Source: JBCDBH01 sp039184055 (GTDB taxonomy: Bacteria > Acidobacteriota > Thermoanaerobaculia > Multivoradales > J023). From it: a stretch of 17,577 nt of DNA. Of this stretch, positions 7,724-14,937 are shown piece by piece (within the stretch, counting starts at the first letter, position 1; each line of letters begins with the position of its first letter). The stretch spans positions 1 through 17,577 of the forward strand of contig JBCDBH010000090.1 of the NCBI GenBank assembly GCA_039184055.1. Reading direction: 5' to 3'. The notes below the pieces were generated by a model that made no database searches, had not been told where the DNA came from, and saw only the letters and a program-made list of their open reading frames with translations. The translations under genes and the position numbers were made by a program.

Positions 7724-9505
7724 ATGTCGGATCGACCACTCTCTCACCGTGTGCTCCCGCTGGTGCTGCCCGCGCTCGCGCTGCTCGTCTATGGCCGTCA
7801 TATCGGTGACGGGTTCTTGTCCGACGATTTCCTCTACGCCACCTGGGCCACTGAAGGCGTCGGCGAGCTGCTGCGACGCGTGACGATCGATTCCGAGCCG
7901 CAGATGATCCGGCCGCTGCCCGCGCTCGCCTGGCTGCTACCGGACGACGCGACGGTGCAACATCTGCTGTCGATCTTGCTGCACGGGCTCACCGCTATGT
8001 TGGTGGCGGTCGGCGCGCGACGTCTCGGCGCCGCACGCGCCGACGGCCTGTTGCTCGGTGGTCTCTTCGTGCTCTTTCCGCTCTTCACCGAACCGGTGAT
8101 CTGGTTGAGCAGCGCGGCCGATTTATGGGCCACCGCCTTCGCGCTCGGTGCCTTGGTGCTCGCCCTGCCGTCGGAAGACGGTCGACGACGCCCCGTCGCC
8201 GCCGTCTGCCTCTTCGCGTTGGCGTTGCTATGCAAAGTGTCGGTGCTGCTCCTGCCGCTCATCGTGCTCGTGCTGGCGCCGCGTCGAGTCGGGATCACGC
8301 TAGGCGCACTGGGCACGACGGCGGCCCTCTACCTCGGCACGCGATGGTGGCTGTTCAGCGGTCTCGGAGGCTATCGAGACGCTTCGGGGCAGACGCTGCT
8401 CGCCCATCTCGACCCGCTGCTCTTCGTTCGCAACCTCTTCGCCCAGATCCCCTTTCGGGTGCTGGTTCCGGTCAAACCACCCGTCGAGCCTCTGTGGTGG
8501 CTGATGATCGCGGGCGTGACGGTGGCGACCGGTGTGGTGATCGTCGTCACGCTCGAGCTCTGGCGACGACCGAAACCCCTGATCGCGGCGCTGATCGTCT
8601 TCGTTCTCGCCGCGCTGCCGGTGGCGCCGATCGTGGGCGTCAGCCCGGATCACGAAAACAGTCGACTGATCTACTTCCCGATCGCGGTTCTGCTGGTGGC
8701 GCTCGGAGCGGCCTGGCGACCGCACAAGATGGCGCGAGCAAGCGTCGCCATCCTCGGCGTCATGTGGCTCGGTCTCACCCTGTTCAACGCGCAGAGCTGG
8801 CGGGTCGCGTCCCTCGAAGTTCGCCATTCCCTCGAGCTTTTGGCCAAGGCACAACGTGATCTCGGCTCCGGCGCGACCGTCTTCATGGCCGGTCACGATA
8901 CCTACCGGGGCGCCTACACCTGGCGCAACGGCTTTGGCCACGCGGCGGCACTCCAGGGGCTGCGTGACGATGTCGGCTGGTTGCACGGCAGCGCCGCGAT
9001 GGTCGCGCAGCAGGAGCGCGTCGGCAACGACGTCGTCGAATGGCAGCTCGCCACGACCGCCTCGGGAGGCTACCGCCTCGATGACTACACTGGGTGTCAG
9101 CGCGCCCTCCGCCAGGCGACGCCGCTTCGCTCCGTCGAGCTCGCCGGAGGCTCCGCGTCCCCGGTTCAGCAACGGGGACGCATTCACGTCGACGCCCTCG
9201 ACAGCCAGGACACCCAGGCGTTTTTGCTCGTTCCACCACCGGGCGATTCGCCGCGAATCGTCGAAGGGTGGTTCTATTGGCGCGGTCCAGACGACGCGAG
9301 CTTTTCACGCCAGCGGGCTCGACAATTCGTGCTCGGTGACGAGCCGATCGTCGTGCGACTCTCGAGCCCGGTGCCCGAACAGCTCGATCTACGGATCGAA
9401 ACCACCGATCCAAACGATCTGAACCGGCTTGCAAGACTCGACGTGCTTCCCCATATCGATGCCTGCGCGGCGGGCAGCGTGCCTAGCATAGAAATACTGC
9501 AATAA
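7724..9505 (+). CDS. Multispanning membrane protein, GT-C-like glycosyltransferase candidate
   Basis: A 593-residue integral membrane protein. Residues about 10-24 form the first transmembrane helix, followed by the acidic loop GFLSDDFLY with Asp34-Asp35. This is the arrangement of GT-C fold glycosyltransferases, where the first extracytoplasmic loop carries a DD/DE motif for a lipid-linked sugar donor. About nine further hydrophobic segments follow to roughly residue 360, including LLGGLFVLFPLFTEPVIW and LLCKVSVLLLPLIVLVL. The last 230 residues are soluble and beta-rich. The exact substrate cannot be read from the sequence. ATG 7724 gives a natural N-terminus, but the only GGAGG (7703-7707) is about 16 bases upstream, rather far; a GTG at 7685 is the alternative. 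The beta-helix gene begins 40 bases after its stop, so the two probably form an operon in which a surface protein or glycan is handled together. Confidence 0.75.
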   Translation: MSDRPLSHRVLPLVLPALALLVYGRHIGDGFLSDDFLYATWATEGVGELLRRVTIDSEPQMIRPLPALAWLLPDDATVQHLLSILLHGLTAMLVAVGARRLGAARADGLLLGGLFVLFPLFTEPVIWLSSAADLWATAFALGALVLALPSEDGRRRPVAAVCLFALALLCKVSVLLLPLIVLVLAPRRVGITLGALGTTAALYLGTRWWLFSGLGGYRDASGQTLLAHLDPLLFVRNLFAQIPFRVLVPVKPPVEPLWWLMIAGVTVATGVVIVVTLELWRRPKPLIAALIVFVLAALPVAPIVGVSPDHENSRLIYFPIAVLLVALGAAWRPHKMARASVAILGVMWLGLTLFNAQSWRVASLEVRHSLELLAKAQRDLGSGATVFMAGHDTYRGAYTWRNGFGHAAALQGLRDDVGWLHGSAAMVAQQERVGNDVVEWQLATTASGGYRLDDYTGCQRALRQATPLRSVELAGGSASPVQQRGRIHVDALDSQDTQAFLLVPPPGDSPRIVEGWFYWRGPDDASFSRQRARQFVLGDEPIVVRLSSPVPEQLDLRIETTDPNDLNRLARLDVLPHIDACAAGSVPSIEILQ

Positions 9506-9545
9506 ACTGAATCTCTAATTCTGCCCCTCGGCTTGGAGGTTCAAG

Positions 9546-12032
9546 ATGATCCGTCTCGCGACCGCTCTGGTCTTTGTCCTATGCGCGCCGCCCGTTTCTG
9601 GCCAATCGCTGATCCGTGTTCCGATCGACGTTGCCGATCTCGAGAGCGCGATTACCCAAATCGCCGACGGGGGCATCATCGAGCTCGCCACGGGGGCCTA
9701 CCAAGCTCCCGGTGGCGGCTTTCGGATCCAATTCCCTGGCAAACGCTTCACGGTACGAGCCGCGACTGGCGCCACGGTCGTGCTCGACGGCGGTGACACG
9801 ACTCAGATCTTCGCGATCGAAGACGATCCGGGTGGAGCTCCCTTTCGCTTCGAAAACCTGACCTTTCGTAACGGCTCGTCGACCGTCGATGCCGGCGCGG
9901 GAGGCGTCAACGTGCTCGGCGCGCCGGTGGTGTTCGCACGCTGCTCGTTCCTCACCAACCACGGTGGCAATCTGAACACCGCGGGTGGCGTACGTATCGC
10001 CAGCGATGCGACCGTGACCTTTCTCGACAGTACGTGGGAGAACAACACCGCGATTCAGAAAGGCGCCGCGCTCGGTGTCTACGATGCCTCGGCCACGGTG
10101 ATTCGAGGTCGTTTTGTCGACAACCGCACCGATGTGTCGGGACACGGCGTACGTGCCGCCGCGGCGGGGATCTTCGTGCTCGACGGATCGCTGGTGGTCG
10201 AGCGTAGCCGCTTCGAAAACAACCGGGCGGCCAGCGTCGGGGGTGCGATCAATGGCCTCGGTGTCTTCACCGACCCGCCGACGAGCGAACCGGCGACCCG
10301 GATCGTCGTCCGTGACTCGACCTTTGTCGGCAATCGTGTCGCCGAGCATCCCTGTTGCCCGAGCGGGCTGCAGGCGGTGGGAGGCGCGATCCATGTCGAA
10401 GACAGCACCCTGCTCCTGGTCGAGCGATCACGTTTCGAAAGCAACGAAGCCACCTGGGGTGGCGCGATCTCGACATTTCGAGCCGCGGTCGAGATCGATC
10501 AGTCGACCTTTCGAGGCAACCGCGCGCGCACCGACGACACGATCGTCGGCGTCGGGGGAACCTTCGCCGTCAACAGCGCCGATCGGGACGAAACCAACCG
10601 GCCATCGGGACGTCTCACCGTGCGTCGGTCGCTGATCCAAGGACGCTTCGGCGCCACCGAGATCGCCGCCACCCAGGGCGGCTGCGTCTTTGCCAACGGG
10701 GATCAGAACCGGCTCTTTGGCAACGGCGTGCCCCAGAACACCAACCTCGAGGCGGTGCGCGCCTTCGTGACGATCGAGCAAAGCGTGCTGCAGGATTGCG
10801 ACGTCGGCCAGGGTACGACCGCCGACGGGATCTTTGGCGGCGCCATCGCAGGCCTGCTCGCCGACTTCACCATCAACGACAGTTTGATTTTCGATAGCGA
10901 TGCGCTCGGTGCGAACGCGGTCGGCGGTGGCATCGCGCTGCTCACCTATAGCCGTGCCACGCTCACCGACACCCGGCTCGCGGCCAACGTCGCCGAAACA
11001 CGAGGAGGTGCGATCCACGCCATCGGCTCCGAGCTGATCGTCGACCGGGGCGCCTTTGTCGGCAACGAGATCAGCCCGGGCATCAACGAAGCCCTCAACG
11101 CGTCGACGGGGGCCGCCATTCATACCCAGCCGTTTCTCGGCGCCGACAACAGCGGTCTCGATCGCGCCGCTCAGGGCACGGTCGCCAACACTCTCTTTGT
11201 CGATCAGGTCGGTTTGCCGCTGTGGGAGATCGATCTCGACAGTGGTCCGATCAATGCGATGCGTTACCAGGGCAACCGTTTCTTCGAGCGTACGTTCCCG
11301 GATCGCGTCTTCAACAACCTCCTTACCGGATCCGTGTCGGCCACCGATCTCGACGATCTGGTGGTCGTCCGGACGGGCGCGCCCAGTACCGACAAAAGCG
11401 ACGGCGGTAATCAACGCTTGGCCAGTCGACCACGGGAAGGTGTGCTGGTCGCGGCGCCCTCTCGGATTCGCACCGATCCACCACCGGGCGAGCCTGCGCC
11501 ATCACCGGCATGGCTCGGCTGGCTGTGGAGCGGTACGGCCGCCACGATCGACGGCGCCGCGCTCGGAAGCCGGGTCGGAAGCCGTCCCGAGACCGTCGCT
11601 GGGGAACGCGTGCTCACGGTTGACGGTGAACCGAGCGCGACCGCGACGTTTACCGGCGAAGGCACCGCCTCGGGTGGTTGTGTCGCGACCGACACTCGTA
11701 TGTGTCTCGGCTCGGGTCGCTTTCAGGTCGAAGTGAGCTGGGAAAGCACCACCGGTGAGCAAGGCGCGGGCCGAGTGGTCGCGGGCGTGCAGGCCGAGGA
11801 CTCCGGTCTGATCTACTTCTTCGATCCGAACAATTGGGAGTTTCTGATCAAGGTGCTCGACGGTTGCGGTCTCAACAACCATTATTGGGTGTTCGCCGCC
11901 GGCACCACCAATCTCGGCTACCGCCTCACGATCACCGATACCGTCACCGCCTCGACCGCCGTCTACACGAACCCACCTGGAAGCCCGGCCCCGGCGATCA
12001 CCGACACCACCGCCTTACCGGTGTGTCCTTAA
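9546..12032 (+). CDS. Secreted right-handed beta-helix (Pmp-like) repeat protein with conserved C-terminal domain
   Basis: A large exported protein of 828 residues. A Sec signal peptide covers about 1-20 (cleavage after PPVSG). Residues about 25-620 are irregular parallel beta-helix coils with the markers of the pectate lyase/Pmp type: repeated SRFENN.A..GGAI, TFRGNRA, RLAANVAETRGGAIHA and similar. These proteins usually act at the surface, as adhesins or polysaccharide-binding or -cleaving proteins; no catalytic residues can be assigned. The last 120 residues form a separate domain (MCLGSGRFQVEVSW, GLIYFFDPNNWEFLIKVLDG, CGLNNHYWVFAAGTTN, then LTITDT and PVCP). I recall this pattern as a recurring C-terminal module in Acidobacteriota secreted proteins, of unknown function. 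The start is secure, with GGAGG 7 bases before ATG. It is the second gene after the GT-C-like protein, and its stop codon abuts the inverted repeat at 12033. Confidence 0.85.
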   Translation: MIRLATALVFVLCAPPVSGQSLIRVPIDVADLESAITQIADGGIIELATGAYQAPGGGFRIQFPGKRFTVRAATGATVVLDGGDTTQIFAIEDDPGGAPFRFENLTFRNGSSTVDAGAGGVNVLGAPVVFARCSFLTNHGGNLNTAGGVRIASDATVTFLDSTWENNTAIQKGAALGVYDASATVIRGRFVDNRTDVSGHGVRAAAAGIFVLDGSLVVERSRFENNRAASVGGAINGLGVFTDPPTSEPATRIVVRDSTFVGNRVAEHPCCPSGLQAVGGAIHVEDSTLLLVERSRFESNEATWGGAISTFRAAVEIDQSTFRGNRARTDDTIVGVGGTFAVNSADRDETNRPSGRLTVRRSLIQGRFGATEIAATQGGCVFANGDQNRLFGNGVPQNTNLEAVRAFVTIEQSVLQDCDVGQGTTADGIFGGAIAGLLADFTINDSLIFDSDALGANAVGGGIALLTYSRATLTDTRLAANVAETRGGAIHAIGSELIVDRGAFVGNEISPGINEALNASTGAAIHTQPFLGADNSGLDRAAQGTVANTLFVDQVGLPLWEIDLDSGPINAMRYQGNRFFERTFPDRVFNNLLTGSVSATDLDDLVVVRTGAPSTDKSDGGNQRLASRPREGVLVAAPSRIRTDPPPGEPAPSPAWLGWLWSGTAATIDGAALGSRVGSRPETVAGERVLTVDGEPSATATFTGEGTASGGCVATDTRMCLGSGRFQVEVSWESTTGEQGAGRVVAGVQAEDSGLIYFFDPNNWEFLIKVLDGCGLNNHYWVFAAGTTNLGYRLTITDTVTASTAVYTNPPGSPAPAITDTTALPVCP

Positions 12033-12238
12033 CCCGCATGGCTCACCAGCCCGCTGTGACGACGGACCGCGGCTACGGCGCGGAAACGCACGCAATCTCT
12101 GGGCGTGCTCGCTCTTCGCTCCCTCGACGTACCTCGGGTACGCCTCCGGTCGCTCATCCCTGCGCTGCCCAGATCTCACGCACGTTTCCACGTCGTAGCG
12201 ACGAACCGCTCGCTACGACGTTTGGTGAGCCATGCGGG
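12033..12238 (-). repeat. 206-bp nested inverted repeat containing palindromic element copy C
   Basis: This begins on the first base after the beta-helix stop codon. The outer arms are a perfect 16-bp inverted repeat (CCCGCATGGCTCACCA at 12033-12048 and its complement at 12223-12238). Inside, GGAAACG at 12082-12088 faces CGTTTCC, and CTGGGC/GCCCAG blocks face each other; in a 35-base ungapped stretch of the arms 24 positions pair. The centre at 12135 is the perfect palindrome CGTACC-TCG-GGTACG (12128-12142), exactly midway between the outer arms. The core 12087-12184, read on the minus strand, aligns to copy A over 98 bases at about 80% identity by hand, with one single-base gap on each side. 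The flanks outside the core do not match copies A and B. No target-site duplication is visible, which argues against a simple MITE. Confidence 0.85.
12190..12221. repeat. Perfect 12-bp hairpin in one arm of the inverted repeat
   Basis: ACGTCGTAGCGA (12190-12201) pairs perfectly with TCGCTACGACGT (12210-12221) around an 8-base loop. It lies in the right arm of the 206-bp inverted repeat. The opposing left arm has only a weak 5-bp hairpin (12067-12071 with 12079-12083). A stem this strong could serve as a terminator stem for either convergent gene, but no run of T follows on the plus strand beyond TTT at 12221-12223. Confidence 0.75.
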
Positions 12239-12353
12239 CTAGCGGAACGCATCGCCCGTGTATCGGCGATGAGAAAAGTATTTTGATCAGGCGTAAGCGA
12301 TCGGAAAAGAGGCTAAGCGAATACGTAAAGATCTTGTTCGAGGCGCCCGGCTG
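12239..12353. other. Remainder of the convergent intergenic region
   Basis: Between the inverted repeat and the GNAT stop codon. It is locally AT-richer than the surroundings (for example AAAAGTATTTT at 12274-12284) and contains a 7-bp hairpin CATCGCC/GGCGATG (12250-12256 with 12265-12271) that could help terminate the upstream transcript, though the following bases are A-rich rather than T-rich on the plus strand. I see no gene here. Confidence 0.5.
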
Positions 12354-12893
12354 TCACGCTGTCCGGTGCGCGCCCGAGGGCGGTCGGTGAAGCGTGTTAC
12401 CGACCGTCAGACCCATGACGAGGCGCGGTTTGCCGTCGGCGTATGCATCGAGATGGTCGAGCACCGTGAAGCCGTGTTTGATCAACAGATTGATCGAGTC
12501 GATATTGCGTGGGTTGACGGTGCCGATGAGACGGCTGAGACCGGCATCCTCGGCGTGGGCGATACGCTGTCGGAGCAGGGCGGTGCCAATGCCACGACGC
12601 CGGTGGGCCGGATGGACGAGAGTGCCACGAAAAAAGCCACAGGGACCGTCGGGGAGCGCGCGAGCCCATGCCGGTGGTGGGTCCGGAGGCGAGACGCTGA
12701 GCAGACCGAAGGCGATGAGAGTGTCGTGGTCGAAGGCGCCCCACACATGGCCACGCGCGAGGCGTGCTTCGTAAAACGCGGTGCGCCCGGAGTTGAGCAA
12801 GGAGTCGTGACGTCGTCTTTCATCCGTGACCAGCATCAAGATCGATGGTAGAAGCTGATCGTCGGTCCACAGTCTTCGATAGTCGAGTGCCAT
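12354..12893 (-). CDS. GNAT family N-acetyltransferase
   Basis: A cytoplasmic acetyl-CoA-dependent acyltransferase of 179 residues. The GNAT acetyl-CoA-binding motif A is FFRGTLVHPAHRRRGIGTAL, with the R/Q-x-x-G-x-G/A loop at about 98-103. It is followed by the motif B region TVNPRNIDSINLLIKHGFTVL, which matches the usual N..N..A...Y.K.GF pattern. The substrate cannot be predicted. ATG 12893 has AGAGG 8 bases upstream on the minus strand. That ribosome binding site lies in a 5-bp hairpin with CCTCT (12900-12914 on the plus strand), a possible minor translational brake. The gene is monocistronic in this window: convergent with the beta-helix gene and divergent from the ATP-grasp gene, with 113 bases between starts. 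Confidence 0.88.
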   Translation of the reverse strand: MALDYRRLWTDDQLLPSILMLVTDERRRHDSLLNSGRTAFYEARLARGHVWGAFDHDTLIAFGLLSVSPPDPPPAWARALPDGPCGFFRGTLVHPAHRRRGIGTALLRQRIAHAEDAGLSRLIGTVNPRNIDSINLLIKHGFTVLDHLDAYADGKPRLVMGLTVGNTLHRPPSGAHRTA

Positions 12894-13006
12894 GGCAAGC
12901 CTCTGGTAAAGAGGAAAAGGATCGGAGAATCTTCATCTAAGACTCATCGCCACTCTGTACGCTGCGCGAATTCTCCCAGCTTAAACTACTTTACTGGATC
13001 ATAAGT

Positions 13007-14092
13007 ATGAAGATCTCGCTCCTCACGCATCGAATCCACCGTCGACTCGGCTGGGTGACCGACGATGAATCGACGGCCTGTTTGGTTGTCGCCCTGGAAG
13101 CGGCGGGCATCGATGTCGCCGTGCACGAGGTCGCGAATCGGCGCGATGTCGAGAGCCTCATCACGAGCGCGGGCCCGAACACACTCTTCTGGGGCAATGT
13201 CTACGACCTGCCGAGCGGCAACGGCGCACCGCCGTTCTGGCTCGCGGACGTATTCGAGAGAGCCGGGGTTCCCTATGTGGGCTCAGACAGCGTCACTCTC
13301 CGAACGTTGATCGACAAAGATGTCTGCCAGGCACGGCTCGCGGCGGCGGGTTTGCCGGTCCCACGATACGTGACGCTCGCCCGCGAGCCGCTCGCCTGCG
13401 AGCCACTCGCCCGCGAGCCACTCGCCCGTGCGTCGGAGCTCATCGAGGCCGCGGAGCTTACATGGCCGGTCTTCGTCAAACCGGCCGCGACCGCGGGCAG
13501 CGCCGGTATCGCACCCGAATCGGTTCAGCACACCGTCGCCGGTGCCGTGTCTCAAAGCATGCGGGTGCTCGAACGATTTGGCGGCCGAGTCTTGGTGGAA
13601 GAGTTCCTACCCGGGCCCGAGCTCACTCTCGGTGTGATTCGCGATCGTGAAGGCGGCGTAGTCGTCGCCACCCGGGTCGACCTTCACATGGAAGGCGGTT
13701 TCCTCACCGAACAGAACCGGCGTGGAGATTTTGCGCGAGGCGCGACGACGATGACGCGACTCGACGCCGTTCCCTATACCGATCTCGCTCTCGAGGTGTG
13801 TGACACGCTCGACATCCGTGACGTCACACGCATGGATGGCCGGTTCGACGCGGCGGGCACGCTCAAGATCTTCGACGTCAACGGCATGCCGGGACTTTCC
13901 CCCATCCACAGCTGCAGCGTACAGCAGATCTACGCGGTGTTTCCCGAGGTCGATCGAGCCGAGCTCCATCGGCGTTTCGTGGTCTCGATCGTGGCGAGCG
14001 CCGCCGAGCGCTACGGGCTGGACGTGCCAGAGCAGGTCCGGGAGCAACGGCTCCAAGACCTGCCACGATCACAGATCATCGCCGATCCATGA
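13007..14092 (+). CDS. ATP-grasp ligase, D-alanine-D-alanine ligase-like
   Basis: A cytoplasmic ATP-dependent ligase of 361 residues built like Ddl. The N-terminal domain (1-115) has the Ddl-type NVYDLPSGNG..FWLADVFERAGVPYVGSDS. The ATP-grasp core has FVKPAATAGSAGI (Lys158), LVEEFLPGPELTLGV and the metal/substrate block RMDGRFD (Asp277) ... IFDVNGMPGLSPIHS (Asp290, Asn292). In Ddl the position of Asp290 is normally Glu (LEAN/LEVN), so one metal ligand is conservatively replaced. It is far from any murein gene cluster and may join a different dipeptide; both roles are inference. Residues 125-142 are an in-frame REPLA repeat in the linker before the ATP-grasp domain. ATG 13007 fits the N-terminus (MKISLLTHR) but has only a poor ribosome binding site. 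No close downstream partner: 173 bases separate it from maf. Confidence 0.82.
   Translation: MKISLLTHRIHRRLGWVTDDESTACLVVALEAAGIDVAVHEVANRRDVESLITSAGPNTLFWGNVYDLPSGNGAPPFWLADVFERAGVPYVGSDSVTLRTLIDKDVCQARLAAAGLPVPRYVTLAREPLACEPLAREPLARASELIEAAELTWPVFVKPAATAGSAGIAPESVQHTVAGAVSQSMRVLERFGGRVLVEEFLPGPELTLGVIRDREGGVVVATRVDLHMEGGFLTEQNRRGDFARGATTMTRLDAVPYTDLALEVCDTLDIRDVTRMDGRFDAAGTLKIFDVNGMPGLSPIHSCSVQQIYAVFPEVDRAELHRRFVVSIVASAAERYGLDVPEQVREQRLQDLPRSQIIADP
13379..13432 (+). repeat. 15-bp in-frame tandem repeat inside the ATP-grasp gene
   Basis: Three copies of a 15-base unit (13379-13393, 13394-13408, 13409-13423) and a partial fourth (to about 13432). Units 2 and 3 differ by one base from each other, and units 1 and 3 by one base. 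Each unit encodes A-(R/C)-E-P-L, giving REPLA, CEPLA, REPLA, RA. Because the unit is a multiple of three, copy number changes would lengthen or shorten the interdomain linker without breaking the frame. Confidence 0.9.
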
Positions 14093-14265
14093 AGGCAATG
14101 CGGCTGACGGTGATCGGACACGAATTCCAGCACCGCCCTCACGCCACCTGAACGTCGGCTCGGGTGTGAAGTCGTATCGAAGCGATTCGACCGGCCAGCT
14201 GATCGGAACCTCGGTCGACGGATCTTCATCCGCCCGTGGTCACTGATTTGGTACGGTAATACTTG

Positions 14266-14907
14266 ATGACCCAGTCCAAATCGCCGCTTCCGTCGCAGCC
14301 GACTCCCCGGCTCGTGCTCGCTTCGGGCTCACCCCGCCGCCGTCACATGCTCGAAGAGCTCGGTTTCGATTTCGACGTGCGGCCGGCGGCCGTCGACGAG
14401 GCGGTGGAGCCGGGAGAAGGCGCGACAACCTATGTGTTGCGGCTGGCCAAGGCCAAAGCGCGGCGTGTATCGGCCAACTATGAAGACGATCTGGTGCTGG
14501 CCGCCGATACGGTGGTGACGGTGGACGGCGAGCTGCTGGGCAAACCGACCGATCCGGGAGATGCCGGGCGGATGTTGGCGATGCTCTCGGGACGCGAGCA
14601 CGAGGTGCTGACGGCGATCGCGGTTCGGGCGCGCGCGCTCGAGCTCACCCATGTCGAACGCACCAGGGTGCGGTTCGCGCACCTCTCGACCGCCGAGATC
14701 GCTTGGTACGTCGATACCGGTGAGCCGATGGACAAGGCGGGAGCCTACGGGATTCAAGGATTGGGCGCGCTTTTCGTCGAGCGGATCGACGGCAACTACG
14801 CCAGCGTGGTCGGCTTGCCTTTGCCCGCCACGTATCGGCTATTACGTCAAGCCGGGTATCCGGTCTTGAGCGTCACGCGACCGGGTATCGAGCCCCGGCC
14901 AGTCTGA
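14266..14907 (+). CDS. maf: Maf family nucleoside triphosphate pyrophosphatase (dTTP/UTP type)
   Basis: A cytoplasmic house-cleaning pyrophosphatase of 213 residues, converting dTTP/UTP or modified nucleotides to monophosphate plus pyrophosphate. Visible signatures: LASGSPRRRHML (about 19-29), the catalytic acidic AADTVV (Asp about 81), LGKP, MLSGREHEVLTA, and DKAGAYGIQG (about 156-165). The last is characteristic of the YhdE (dTTP/UTP) subfamily rather than YceF. There are about 14 residues before the usual start of the fold. A TTG directly precedes the ATG at 14266; I chose the ATG. The upstream ribosome binding site is weak (GGTACGG). The stop codon lies inside a hairpin shared with the convergent small gene. 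Confidence 0.92.
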   Translation: MTQSKSPLPSQPTPRLVLASGSPRRRHMLEELGFDFDVRPAAVDEAVEPGEGATTYVLRLAKAKARRVSANYEDDLVLAADTVVTVDGELLGKPTDPGDAGRMLAMLSGREHEVLTAIAVRARALELTHVERTRVRFAHLSTAEIAWYVDTGEPMDKAGAYGIQGLGALFVERIDGNYASVVGLPLPATYRLLRQAGYPVLSVTRPGIEPRPV

Positions 14908-14929
14908 ACCAGTCTTTCAGACCGGCCGG
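14895..14929. terminator. Hairpin at the maf stop codon, possible bidirectional terminator
   Basis: CCGGCC-A-GTCTGAA (14895-14908) pairs with TTCAGAC-C-GGCCGG (14916-14929), 13 pairs with a single mismatch around a 7-base loop. It covers the last codons and stop of maf and ends 8 bases before the stop of the convergent gene at 14938. There is no T-run on either side, so it may act as a Rho-independent-like pause or an mRNA-end stabiliser rather than a classical intrinsic terminator. Confidence 0.5.
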
Positions 14930-14937
14930 TGGTGGCC

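Noticed and set aside
6912..12238. Insertion sequence remnant or composite element bounded by the repeats
   Set aside because: The genes between the copies (YHS, membrane protein, beta-helix) show no transposase and look native in composition. The repeats are at gene ends rather than at element-like borders.
12900..12914. Hairpin hiding the GNAT ribosome binding site as an RNA thermometer
   Set aside because: The stem is only 5 bp and could occur by chance; there is no heat-related context.
14093..14165. tRNA-like stretch: a plus-strand frame reads ADGDRTRI, which resembles the peptides produced by translating the complement of tRNA genes
   Set aside because: The would-be T-loop lacks the conserved TTCRA core and I could not pair an acceptor, anticodon and D stem. 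It is at most a relic.
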